Assembly (NCBI RefSeq): GCF_023159225.1 | Contig: NC_063177.1 | Location: 18,066,673-18,130,672, forward strand | Direction of reading: 5' to 3' | DNA from: Perognathus longimembris pacificus | Taxonomy: Eukaryota; Chordata; Mammalia; Rodentia; Heteromyidae | Length of the DNA: 64,000 nucleotides | In this document: piece by piece, positions 25,414 through 39,500 of the stretch | How the letters are laid out: the number at the start of each line of letters is the position of its first letter | How positions within the stretch are numbered: position 1 is the first letter of the stretch | Notes under the pieces: generated by a model | Told to the model about the DNA's origin: nothing | Seen by the model: the letters and a program-made list of their open reading frames with translations, nothing else | Database searches by the model: none | Translations under genes and position numbers: made by a program

Positions 25414-27583
25414 GAAGTGGAGGTGTAAGAAGGGAGAAAGAGGGCTGGGGCAAGAGTGCCTGCCTCATATACATGAGGCCCTGGGTTCGATTCCCCAGCA
25501 CCACATATATAGAAAACAGCCAGAAGTGGCGCTGCAGCTCAAGTGGCAGAGTGCTAGCCTTGAGCAAAAAGAAGCCAGGGACAGTGCTCAGGCCCTGAGT
25601 CCAAGCCCCAGGACTGGCAAAAAAAAAAAAAAAAAAAAAAAGAAGGGAGAAAGAGGGGGGCAGGTAGGCAGGCAAAAGGTGACACTTACGTGGTAAGATT
25701 TGTAATCTGTGGATAGTTCATTACAAGTCCTCTCAAAAATTCTGACAAGTCTTTGTATGAGTGGTATCGATAAAGAGCCAGATTTGAGGAGGAGCTTAAC
25801 ATGAGACTTTGCAACCCATTCTCAGCTGAAAGGTCTTTGATTAAAGCTTCAAATTCTTTAGTAGTTGGGTCACTGGTATCCTCTGTGTTGGTACTATCCC
25901 CCTTTCCTTTCTTTGATTCATTGTTTGCATCTGATGATGATCGAACAAGTGTGAAGTTGACCTGAATAGCACCTTCACTCCTAACAGTCACATTCTTGGT
26001 AACTGGATTATACCTAGAAAAAAGCAGACAGAACAGGACCACACTTCTTCAGCATCTGTACCCAAGCACTGAGAAGCAGACACAGAAGGGATTCATGAAC
26101 CAGAGGAAGACATGTGGTATATCTTCCTAAAAAGTATTTGAATTTTAGGTATAATATGGTTCTTTAAAATTAATTCACAGAGAAGAGACACTGGTATATG
26201 TACATTTTGAGTGAATCTCTAAAGATTAAAAATGTGCTGGTGGCTCACACATGTAATCCTAGCTACTCAGGAGGCTGAGAACTGAAGAGAACTGGTTTGA
26301 AGCCAGCCCAGGCAGACAAATCTATGAGACTCTTATCTCCAATTAACCATCAAAAAGCTAGAAATGAAGGTATGGCTCAAGTGGTAGAGCACTAGCCTTG
26401 GGTGAGAATGAGAGGCTCTGAGTTCAGGCCCCAGTACTGGCAACACACATATTAAAAAAAAAAAAAGCTTGAAAATATGACTTCAAATGAAAATCTGTCG
26501 CACCCCATGTATCCTGGACTGTAAGTTCCTTGACTGCTCTTAGAGTATGTGTGTGGAAAAGCCTGCCAGGTGCTCATTTAGGACATTTTCCATCACAGAC
26601 ATCATTCCTGACCTGGTTCTCAAATACCCTGCTGCTTTAGTTCCTCTAATATACTGCCAAAATGGATGAAACACAGAAATATCCTCATTACTCATGGGTG
26701 TGTGAAATTCTAACTCCTCCATTTATGGACCACTAGATATTTGAAAGCCTATTTTTATGTACTTAGTTTCACTTCAATTAATGTTAAAATGAACACTTCA
26801 GAAATAAACTGGTCAGCCAGGCCTGTTATCCCAGCTACTAAGGAGGCCGAGATATGAGTATCAAGGTTTGAAGCCAGGGTTTACTTAAGGACAGACAATT
26901 CCTATCCCAAAGTAACCAGCAAAGAGCTAGAACTGGCCAGGCACTGGTGGCTCATGCCTGTAACTACTCTAGCTACTTAGGAGATTGAGATCTGTAACTC
27001 TTACTATTCTAACTCTTGTAGCTACTCAAGATGCAGAAATGCGAGGATTGTGGTTTGAAGACAGCCCAGGCAAGAAAGTTTGTGAGACTCTTATCTCCAA
27101 TTAATTGCAGAAAAAGCTGGAAGTAACACTGTGACTCAAAGGGTAGAGTGCTAGCTTTGAGCAAAAGGAGCTCCGGGACAGTGCCCCAAGCCCACAGGTC
27201 AAGCCCCAGGACTGCAAAAAAAAAAAAAAAAAAAAAAAAACCACAAAACCCGCAGAACTAAAAGTGTGGCTCAAGTGGTAGAGCACTAACAAGAACTCTA
27301 ACAAGAAATAGAGGCCCTGGGATCAAGCCCCCCCAATAACAGCATGTGGGTGCATTCACACACATGTGGACATTCACCCCCTCACACACATAAGAAAGGA
27401 ATAAGTTGGCTAGGGAGGGGAGGTAAATATCCTGTGGCAGCATACCCTTATTAAAACATGAGGAAAAAAAACAACTGCAAGAGGGTTTCCAATTAAATAC
27501 TGTTATCCCAATTAAATCCCCAATTAAATCCCCAATTAAATACTGTTATTGGAACAGTAGTTCCAATCCTTGCCACTTGTAAA

Positions 27584-27637
<54 letters not shown>

Positions 27638-30600
27638 GTGTATGAAAGAAAAGGAGTTTTGTTATTGTTTTTAAGGGGGGAAGGCCCTAGGTTCATTTTC
27701 TCTTTTAAATCTGAGCTATGCATAGTGATACACATCTGTAGCTACAGCTACTCAGTAGGCAAAGGTCCAGGAATCAAAGACCAGCCTGAGGAACACAGCA
27801 AGATCCCATGTGAAAAGAAAGCAAAAAGATGAAAATGGCCTTACTTAGAAAACCTGCGATCAGAAGAAAATGTCATTGAAACAAACAAACAAAAATGAAT
27901 GTGGAGTCAGAATCAGACTTTGAAGGGGTGAGGTCTAAAGTAGCAGAATCTACTGGACAATGCAACTAGAGCACACAGCAGAACAGGTGCCTTTTAAGAG
28001 TACTTTAAGAGTACTTCCCAGAATTATTACCAACGGTGAAGGAAATTGCTTACTCTGGCTTTTGCATCAGGACAGAGGGCAAGTGGTCAAATATAGTGTG
28101 GCAGCTGCACAGAGTCCTCATGTCAGGCAGGTGCTCACTTTGCCACTGGAGGAGAGTGAAACCAGTTCCAAACTTCTACCTGTGAAGCTCTGGCTTGCTA
28201 ATAAGCAGGCTGTCTAAGACTTGTTTGTTTGTTTGTTTGTTTGTTTTGCTGGCCTTAGGGCTCGAACTCTGGGCCTGGGTTCTGTCCCTGAGCTCCTTTA
28301 TGCTCAAGTCTAGTGCTCAACCACTACAGTGTCACTTCTGACTTTTTAGTTTTTTCTGTGATTAATTGGAGAGAAGAGTCTCTCAGATTTTCCTGTGCAG
28401 GCTGGCTTCAAACTGCGATCCTCAGATCTCAGCCTTCTGAGAGGCTCCTCTAGTGCCTGGTCTCTCTAGGACTTTCAAGAAATAATATTCCAGAATGGAA
28501 CCATATTTCTTATCCCAAGCCCTCAGTTGAATCCATTCCTCACTCACCCTCGAGCAGATGCTGTGATTTTGTAAGTTCCAGGAACCAAGAGGCGCCAGTA
28601 ATCTCCAGTTTTGTAAGTAGTCACTGGGTGATTAATTTCAGCAACACTAATGGTGGCATTTAATATACCCCTGCCATCTGTGGCATCAAGGACAAATCCT
28701 TTGACACCCTGATGAACCTGGATGAAGGACAGAACACCAGATTTTAGTGGTAAAGATCATGATCTAATTACTTTGAGAGCTCATGTTCTAAACTAACAGA
28801 TTGTTAATCATGTAAACAAATAAAACAAACGGGAATTTAAGACTCTGGAGTAGAGCTCATGTAAATGCTCATTAAACAAAACATTTCTGTTTCTAAAGGC
28901 TAGTTATTCATAGGCTAGGTTTGTCTTTATAATAAAAAATATTAAAAACACTGTTTAAGCCCTAGGACATTAGGACCATTTCTCATAGGCCTCTTCTGAA
29001 GGGAAATGTCATTAAAAATAAAAGGAAGAATAATTCTAGAGAGCATAAAGAGATACAACTATCAAATATAATGCATAAATCTTGACTAGATTTTGGTTAT
29101 AAAGTACATCTATAAAATTACACTTGGGACAATGTGGAAATCTGAATATAAACTAGGTGTTTAATAATATTAAAAAATTACTGTTGGGCTGGGAATATGG
29201 CCTAGTGGCAAGAGTGCTTGCCTCGTATACATGAAGCCCTGGGTTTGATTCCTCAGCACCACATATATAGAAAAGGCCACAAGTGGTGCTGTGGCTCCAG
29301 TGGCAGAGTGCTAGCCTTGAGCAAAAAGAAGCCAGGGACAGTGCTCAGGCCCTGAGTCCAAGGCCCAGGACTGGAAAAATAAATACATAAATAAATAAAT
29401 AAAATTATTGTTTAGGGCTGGGAGTTTGGCCTAGTGGTAGAGTGCTTGCCTAGCATGCACCAAGCCCTAGGTTTGACTCCTCAGTACCATATACACAAAA
29501 AAGGCTGGAAATGGAGCTGTGGCTCAAGTGGTAGAGTACTAGCCCTGAGCAAAAGAAGCTCAAGGGGGGCTGGGAATATGGCCTAGTGGCAAGAGAGCTC
29601 GCCTCATATACATGAAGCCCTGGGTTCAATTCTCCAGCACCACATATCTAGAAAATGGCCAGAAGTGGCGCTGTGGCTCAAGTGGCAGAGTGCTAGCCTT
29701 GAGAAAAAAGGAAGCCAGGGACAGTGCTCAGGCCATGAGTCCAAGCCCCAGGACTGGCCAAAAAAAAAAAAAGCTCAAGGACAGTGCCTACACCCTGAGT
29801 TCAAACCCCAGGACTGGCAAAAAAATAAAAAATTACTGCTAATTTTCTTAGATGAGGTATTTGGGCTTAGTGATGATGTATAGGATATCCTTATCTTTAG
29901 AAGACAGGAACTGAAATATTTTTGGGTAAAAAGTCCTAACACCCCCATTTTCTACACAAATAGTTCAGCCAAAAATATATATCATGTGTATGTATTTTTC
30001 AGATAAATAAAACAAATATGGCAAAATGTTAAAAACTGCTAAATATAGGTACATAAATAGCAGTGATAATTATACACATTTTATATCTTTCATATGTAAA
30101 AAATTCAGAATAAAGTATGTGTAAACTCACAGACTTTAAGTTACACCATTTAAGGAAATGATAAAAGCAGAAATGTACTAACATAACACATTAGATTACT
30201 ATTCACTTATTTCTTAGAGTCTTTATCTTTACTTACCATGTATATCTGAATAAAAAGAAATTAATCAGTTCATAGTAAACCACTGACAATAAGGATAAAA
30301 AATATTTACAATCCATCTTCTTTCACTTGAGAAATGCTTAGGTATACATCTAAATTATGTCAGCCTTTTAAGCAGATGGTAAAAAGTTCTCACTAATCAT
30401 TAGCTACCTTGTTTAATCATTGTCTTCAATTATTTCACATTTATACAAATGTGTCATTTTTAGATACATATACTAAAATTGGAATACTCAAAAGGAGTGA
30501 ATATTAGAAAGTGTTTACTCTAAAATCACTATATGAAAACCATGTGTCATACAAAAAACCTTGCTTGCTTTTGGAAAAAAAATCAAAAGTTCACTTCTGA

Positions 30601-31962
30601 GTACCTGTTTCATAAACTGGATTAGAGATCTTCGATTCTGTTCCCAGAAGTTTGGCAGATCTTTTTCAAATGGGTATTTTACACAACCTAGTTCAATAGT
30701 TACTTCAAAGCAATTTGTTTGTAAATAGTTCCAGTCCTGCATACCACCTAAAAGTAAAAAAATAAGAGAAATCACTGAGGAAGTTCTAAATAGTTTACAT
30801 CCTGAAAGGTTTTGGTTTTTACCAGCATTCCTAGTAATACATCACATTCATCTTGGATCTTCATTGGTTGAAAAACAATAATGCATTCACGGGAAGGTTC
30901 TCTAATGTTTGTAGTCCAAGTAAAACACCTGTACTTTCATGTCTAATAGAAATTCATGTGTAGCTTACATTCGTCCTATTAGCACATATATGGTGTTTTG
31001 CAGTAGTCAGAAACAAAAGTGAACACTTAAACCAAGTTATAATGCATAGCTTTACTCAAAACTCAAAGAACACAAAAATAAAATAGCTGAAAAGGTTATT
31101 TAAAAATTTAAATTATTTAAACAATATGTTTAAAAGAATGATTCTTTCTCAAAATTAAAAAAGATCAGTAATAAGCCACACCATTCCAGAGAACAGAAAA
31201 TCCATCATGTTGTAAGGTTTTGATAATCTTTACCTGGGACATTATACCAATTAGCTCCATTTGTTATTCCATGAGGAAAATATTCATTAGGATACATATT
31301 CTTGCAAGGTCTACCTTGAAACATCTGGGAATTTTCCTGAAGAAAAAAAAAAGAATCTTTACTTGTATTTACTTGAATCTACATCAAAAAACACAGGAAG
31401 AATATAGGATAATAATAAACGTGGTACCAATAGTGAGAATTAGGGGTTGGGGTGTGGAACAGGGACAAAGGAAGAAGTGAGACTTTTCAATATATAAATT
31501 CTATATGTCATTTAAATTTTGTCTATATGAATTTATTTTTAAAAGTTAAAAATGTTCTTTGTAGGATAATATGTAAGATTTTATTATTTGCAATTATAAG
31601 TAATTTAGAAAAACTCAGCCTAATCCTTCTCTAAAAAATTTCTACTTGCTGGTGACTCATGCCTGTAATCCTAGCTACTCAGGAGGCTGAGATTTGAGGA
31701 TTAAGGTTCAAAGCCAACCTGGGCAGAAAAGTCTATGAGACTCTTATCTCCAAGAAACTACTCAAAAAAAGCTGGAAGTAGTGCTGTCTCAAGTGGTAGA
31801 GCTCCAGCCTTGAGAAAAAGAATCTCAGAGACAGCACTCAGGCCCTGAGTTCAAGCCCTAGGACCAGCACAAAAAATATTTTTAAAATTCTGCTTATATT
31901 CACACATTAATTTTGTATTTTTAAGCATCTTAAATCACAAAACAACACACACATCCACACAT

Positions 31963-32022
<60 letters not shown>

Positions 32023-35000
32023 TAGAATCAGGAGCCTTCCCTAACTTCTAGAGGAACTAGGATAAGCCTTTGGGCACTGATGACAATGTATTATACTCTA
32101 TTACAGTTAGCTGCATTTTTTTCTTCCACTAAGACAATTCTCCGGGAAAGGGTTTATCTTGGTGTCCTCAGCATCCAGTACACTGTCTGGCACCCCGGAC
32201 ATATGTGTAAGTGCTTACTCAACAAAGAGTAAGAAAAATTGCCATCAAGGCACAAAGAAATGTTATTGGAATCCAGAGGAGAGAAGGCTAACTTTTGAGA
32301 GGTAGGGGCATGCATAGCTCAAGTGTTAGAATGCTTGTCTAGCAAACTTGAGACCATGTGTTCAAACCCTAGTACCACTTCTTTTATAAAGGTTACTTCT
32401 GCCTTGAGTGGCAGAGCAAATTTTCTGGAGGAAACTAAACTGAAGCAAGATTTTATCTCTCTCTTTTGGGAAGAGAAAAAACAGAAAAGTATGGAGGTAA
32501 AAATAACCTTAGCTGGGGGGCTGGGAATATGGCCTAGTGGCAAGAGTGCTTGCCTTGTATACATGAAGCCCTGGGTTCAATTCCCCAGCACCACATATAC
32601 AGAAAATGGCCAGAAGTGGTGCAGGGTGCTAGTCTTGAGCAAAAAGAAGCCAGGGACAGTACTCAAGCATTGAGTCCAAGCCTCAGGACTGGCAAAAAAC
32701 AAAACAAAAAACAAAAAAACTTTAGCTGGGCACTGGGCTCATGCCTATAATCCTTGCTACTCAGGAGGCTAAGATCTGAGGATTGTGATTCAAAGCCAGC
32801 CTGGGCAAGAAAGTCTATGACTCTAATCTCCAATTAACCACCAGAAAACCAAAAAGGCATTGTGGCTCCAGTGGTAGAGTGCTATCCTTGAGCAAAAGCG
32901 CTCAGGGGCAGTACCCAGGCCCTGAGTGCAAGCCCCATGACTAAAAAATAAATAATAATAATAACCTCCCATTTTCTTTTTACTTTGAGAATGAACCATT
33001 TAACTTTTAGCAATCCCTTACCTGAAGTTTAATATCCCCATTAAAGACTTAGGACCCTATAGAACTTTTATATTAAAATCCATTATTTTAAATCATTGCA
33101 ATAATTGTCCATATGCTGCTTTGCTTTTTTGCTCATTTAATGAGGTCTTACACTATAATCTTCTATCCTCTGTGTCCCCATTTCCATCAATAACTATCTA
33201 CCCATACAATTATTTTGATGTAGTATTATGCTATTGCACCACTCTAACATGTATGTTGTAAATCTGCACAAAAATCTTAAACTTAAAAAATACTTTAAAA
33301 AATTCTAAATAGAATTTCTAATGTTCTTCCTGCATCTTAGTAAATCATCTAGTATGAATCCCACTCTAGGATGCCACAGTCCTAGACAGAAACCATTAAC
33401 ATTCTGCCTTCATCTTCAGAGCAAAAAGGAGCCAGTGATGACTTTTAAAGGGTGACATGTGATATATTAATGGCTCTAGAGATTTATTCTCATAAATAGT
33501 GGAGGTTTTTTAAGTCTTGTTTTGTTTTGTTTTTGCCAGTCCTAAGGCTTGAACTCTGGGCTCGGTTGTTGTCCCTGAGCTCCTTTTGCTCAAGGTTAGC
33601 ACTCTACCACTTGAGATGTAGTGCCACTTCTAGCTTTTTCTGTGATTTAATTGGAGATAAGAGTCTCACAGACTTTCCTGCCCAAGCTGGCTTCAAACCA
33701 CAATCCTGAGATCTCAAGCCTCCTGAGTGTCTAGGATTACAGGCATGAACCACCAGTGACTGGCTATAATTGGTATTTTGATAAGGACGTCAAGACAAGT
33801 CAATGGACAAAGAATGATCTTTTTAAAAAATGGTATGGAGACAACTGAATATCCACATACAAAAGAATAATCTTTGGCTTTTTCCTCACATCATACCCAA
33901 AAGTTAATTCAAGATAGCTAAAAGTATGAGGTAAATCCATAAAAGGCTTTAAAAATACACACAGGAACAAATCTTTGCTGCCCTTGTTTCCTGATTGTTA
34001 CATTAAAAGCACAAATGACAAAGAGACTGATAGATTGGACATCATCAACTTACTTTTAATGCTCACTTTTAGGTCCTCTCCTCCCAAATGGTTTCATTTT
34101 TTACTGAGTGAAGGTGCTTTTCATATTCTCAACTCATGTTTAGGTATATTTTGGTTTTCTTGTTTGCATGTGTAAAGTTTCAATTCCTAGTTGTAATAGT
34201 TCTCCATGGAAGTACTGTTCATTTTTATGATATTGGGCTGTTTTACATTAAGTCTTAGTTGAATGGTGCAGTTTCTGTAGTTTAGCAAAGTCCACATAAT
34301 TCAGTGTGGCTGCTTTCATTTTTTTGTCTTAGTGGTGAGGGTGAAGTAACAAGGCCTTGGATTTTATAATTCTGTTCTTGTAAAACCCTGTATTTCCCTC
34401 TATTTTCTCTTGTTTTCCCCTTCACTAACTGTCAAAGGCCACCTTTTCATTTCTTTCTCCTCCAGAAGCTGAGTTTGGAAGATTTTCCTTTAAACCACAT
34501 CGGATTCTTTTTGAAATCTCTTCCCAGTATTTCATGCTTTCTTCTGCCCAGTTACTTAAACGCATTTTAGGCTCTAGGTTATATGAAATGTATGGTCATT
34601 CCGAGTCAGCTTTAGGCCCTCACGTCACTAATCCCCTGTTCTGTCTTCTCAGTCAGTTCTTCCTACCATAAACTTGCACGGGTGAGGCAGGATGGAACAC
34701 AAACAAATTATGCTGAGATTTCTTTTAAAAAAAATTTAAACTTATAGTTATTTTGCACTTTTAGATCTTTTGTAATACCAGTGGTAAAACTGTGGAAGTT
34801 GTTTTGTGCCATTTAGGAAGTAATTCTGGGAGGCTGATTACTACATAGCCATCACTCTCTGGTTACTCAAAAGTCTCCTATTCACTCTGGAGAAGTCTGG
34901 AAGCATAACAATGAAAAATTTTGGAAAGGTAGCTTTATGAAAAGTTATTAATGTAAGTTCCACTTTTAGGCAAACTGCTTGTTAGTCAATAAAAGGGAGG

Positions 35001-36507
35001 CAGTGAGTAAAGACTGAGAACTTTAGTGATCACTTTCCCATTAACAACAGATATGAAGACCTAAGATTCCAGTGAAAGCAGGATGCTGTGGGATCAAGAA
35101 ATGGATGAGACAAGAGTAGGGCACAAGTAATTGGTAACTGAGAATAGAGTCAGAACGAACTTACATCGGGTTACTCAGAGTTCTACTTCAATTCAATGCA
35201 AAGTGATCTACTGAGAACCAGACTAGCAGAGGCCCATAATCCCTCGAGTGGGAAGTGAGGCAGGGAGTCAAATGGCAAAACATGAGACACTGCCAACTAG
35301 ATTGAGGACTAAGCTGAGGTGAGAGCGCATACACATGGAATGCAGCAAAGTGTCACCACTCAGTGAAGGCTGTGGGAAACAGGTAATATTGGGCTGGAGA
35401 AGAGACACCCAGTCTCCTACTGAGGACTGGATATCAGGAAGGCAGACGTGTCGAAGGAGCATACCAGAACTTTGGAAGTATCACTGAAAAGATATGGTCA
35501 TGAGTCCAGGCAGGAGAAAAAGATGAGAGATAAACAGTTTAACAGCCTAAGAGAATAAAGAGAAGTTAAGGAACAAGAAGTCACAATGCGGGTGAAAAAC
35601 TGAACCATGAGGACAGGTGCAATATGTAATGGGAGTTTGTGTGTGTGTGTCTGTGTGTGTGTGTCTGTGTGTGTGTGCAAAATCTGTTCCAATCATTTTG
35701 ATTTAGATAGATAATGCAATACCCATTCTTCTGTCATTATTCCATGTACATCACTCCTCCCACCAAAAAAAAATGATTTTTTTCCAACAGAAGGAAAGAT
35801 TTATTTCCTCCCTTGTTGCTACTGATATTTATAGAACTGGGATTTGAACTCAGGATCTTTCAGCTATGCCCTTAACCTTTTCTGTTATAGTTTGTTATTT
35901 CTTAAATAGAATATTGCTTTTTGCCCCAGTTGGCCTGAACCATGATTCTCCTATTTACACTTCCTGCACAGTTGGGATGACAGCCCTGTGCCACTGTACC
36001 CAGCTTTTTATTGGTTAAGGAAAGGTCTTACTGAGGGGAAAGGGGTGACATTGTCCAAAAAGAAATGTACTCATTACCTGATCTATATAACTCTAACCTC
36101 TCATTATATTGCCTTTATAATAACAATAAAAAATCTACTTTACACTCTGTACATCACTTTGACAATAAATAAGAAAAAAAAACGTGTTGAACAGAGAGGA
36201 GTTATAGAAAAGATATCTAAAATGTTCAATACACATTAAATTTAGCTTTTATATGGTACCTGGGACTTGAAAAAAATCTACTTAAAAAAAAACAAGGCAC
36301 TGTATACCTGTAACCCTAGCTACTCAAAAGGCTGAGATCTGAGGATCACAGTTTGAAGCCAAACCCAGACAAGAAAGTCTGAGACTCTTATCTCCACTGA
36401 ACCATCAAAAAAACTGAAAGTGGAGTAGAAAGTAGAGTGCTAGCCTTGAGCATAAAAGCTCAGGGACAGCACCCAGGTCCTGAGTTCAACCCCCAGGACC
36501 AGGACCA

Positions 36508-36557
<50 letters not shown>

Positions 36558-39500
36558 ACGCACACGCACATGCAGGCACGCACGCGCGCGCGCCCTGGGT
36601 TGGTCTCTTAACAGCCATCTCCCCAGCCTTTAGCCTCCTAAATAGTTAGGATTGCAGGCATGAGCCACTGTGCCCAGTAGAAAATAACAATCCTTTAAGG
36701 CAAAAATCAATAGCTATTCTCCTTTACTTGCAACTCCTAATAATCACACAAGTGCCACTTGCAGAGAATCAAGGAGTAGGAAAGGCAGACTGACGAAGGA
36801 CTGACTAGACAGCACAGAGTTGAAGTATTAACCTTCTTTATCTATATTCAGGTAAGTTATAAAGGGAATTTGAACACACCTATTGCCCAAACCCCAACTT
36901 TGAAGTTTTTTCTAAGAATATGTTTTAAAATAAAAATTTCAAACATACAAAACTTAAGTTTCTGGTCAGAAAAATAATCCATATTCTGAAGAGTACTTAC
37001 TACCTTATGTATGTAACTATAACCCCTCTGTAAATCACCTGGACAATAAAATTAAATTTAACAAAAACTTTTGCCATCTTTCTCTTGCTATCTACTAATA
37101 TAAGATTAAATACTTTAAACTAGTCATTAGCAATGTTTTCCTGAAAAGGGGCCAGATTGTAAAAATTTTAGGCTTTATAGCCCCCTAAGGTCTCTGTTGC
37201 AATTTTTCAATTCTGCAAGGTTTTCTACTTTAGTTTGTTAACATGGTAATATACAAACTCATTTTCAAAAGTTGAAGGAGGAAGCACCCATAGGCAATCT
37301 GTGAAAGTATAGCTATAGCTACAATTCAATGTCTTGTAAGTTAATTTACAAGAAGTAAGTGGTAAGCTTGATCTTCCCACTGGCTGTAGCATGGCAGTTT
37401 GTCAATCCTTCTATTTATCTTTCACTTGGCTTGTAACTTAAATGTTTGTTAAATGAAAGAAGCTCACACCACATATTCCAGGTACTGTGCTATTAAAGCC
37501 AAATGGAGAAAGACATGTAGTATATTCACAAAGTCAAGTAGGAAATAGGAAAAGAAAAGCCCCCGAAGCCCACAGACTAGCTGACTGAAAGGAGTCATGA
37601 AAAACCCAACCAAGAAAACACTTGGAGGACATTAAAGTTCCCCCTCTTCCTCTGACACTGAGGTTTAAACTCAGGACTTTGTGCTTGCTAGGCAGGTGCT
37701 CTATTACTTTTGCTGTGATTATTTTTGAGACATGGTCTCACTTTTTGGCTGGGCTGGCCTGGATTGCAGTCCTCCTATTTAAGCTTACCACTATAGCTGT
37801 GGTGAGAGTATATGCCATTACAACCAGCTTTTTCTTGTTGACATAAGGTCTCATGAACCATTTTGGCCAGGCTAGCCTGGAATTATAATCCTCCTCACCT
37901 TTATTTCTTGAGTATTTGGGATTATGGGTATGAGCTATTGGTGCCAGACTCCACACCACTCTTTAATCAATTCATTTTATAGCATATGATATTTAAATAC
38001 AAGCATACCTTAGAATAAGAAAGTGCTATTTGTTGAAACACAGCATCATCTGGTGATTTACTGTATGTGGCAATTCCTTGTTCATCATCATCAAAAGGGT
38101 AGTTAACCACCAGTGAACCTACAAGCCAAAAAAGGGAAAAATATACCATTATTTGTTTCAAAATGGATCACTGACATAAAGTAAGCTTTTGATAACAGTG
38201 CCAGAGAAGAAAAACAACAAAATGTGTTCAGGAACAGAAATGAGAAATAAGGCTTGGAGTGTGACTCAGTGGTAGGATACTTGCCTAGCGTATGCAAAGC
38301 TATGGGATCAGCCCATCAAAAAAGAAAAAAGAAAAAAAATAATTAATTTTGTCAATAAGAACCAAAGTGAGCAATACAATAAATAGCTACATATGTAAGA
38401 CCTAAAGGTTGCCTTAACAGGAAAGGTCTTGGAAATTTATCTATTTACATATCAGAATGGAAACCAGAAGTATGCAGGTATAACTTGCATAATTTTATAA
38501 TACCTAGGATGAGAAAAACTGAATGAATTTGTTTATGTTTTCAGTAAGACTAAGACAGTTTACGGGTCATGAAATTTAAAAATAACAAGAGGTTATTTTT
38601 AATAATAAATTCATCTATCCATCTCACTTCAGAGATAGGAAATCTAAAGCAGAGAGATTAAATAACAGGGATAACAGAGCAGGCCTGTTCACACTCAAAA
38701 TAGTCAAATGTTTCTCTTAGGATCTCATTAGAAACTATTCAGCAGCTAAGAGACACGTGAAGCTATCAGCACCCTTTGTGCTTCTCAGGCACAGGTTTCC
38801 ATGCACATTCTCACTCCCCTGCCAGAGAATGGAATCTTTTATTTTCCTATTAGTCACGCTGTTTTCGTTCATCTATTATGCCCTCTACTCAGCTATTCAC
38901 CTTTGCCTTTTTTTTTATCATGATATTTCTTCACAGGAAGGGAGGAAACAGGATGGAGTTTCCAACCTTAATTTAGATGAAATAAGAAACAACTGCAAAT
39001 ATTCACAGAAAAAATATTCTTAGGCAGCAAGTATGAAGAACTATACTCATTCAATCCCCAAGAATAAGTATGCTGTAACACCTCCTCCTACTCAAATGTA
39101 ATGTTTCAAAAACATCATTTCACCTTAGATCTGTGATCTGAATTCACACAAAAAGAATCAGCTGAGTACTAATAGCTCACATCTGCAATCCTAGTTACTT
39201 GGGAGGCTGAGATTGTGAGAACAGTTATTTGAGGCCAGTCTGAGTGTAAGTTTGAGAAACCCCCTTCACACAGCTAGGTGTAGTGATGATGTGCCTGTCA
39301 TCCTAGCTGCATGGGAAGTTAATATTGGGAGGACTGAAGTTCCAAGGCAGCCAAGAGCACAATGATCCATCTCAGTGGAGAGAAGTTGGGCATGGAGAAG
39401 AAAGGAGAGAAAGGGAAGAGAAAGAAAGAAGGTGAATAGAGAAAGGGTAGAAAGGGTAAAGAAAGAAAGGCCAGGAAGGAGGAAAAAGAGACTGAAGGGA

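Noticed and set aside
25274..25675. 133-codon open frame on the minus strand
   Set aside because: It is an antisense IDL-Geo SINE plus a (GA)n tract. The same peptide motif ([20 protein letters not shown]) recurs wherever this SINE is read in antisense.
27582..27636. Regularly spaced repeats suggestive of an array
   Set aside because: Simple TATC microsatellite. No CRISPR-like repeat-spacer structure anywhere in the window.
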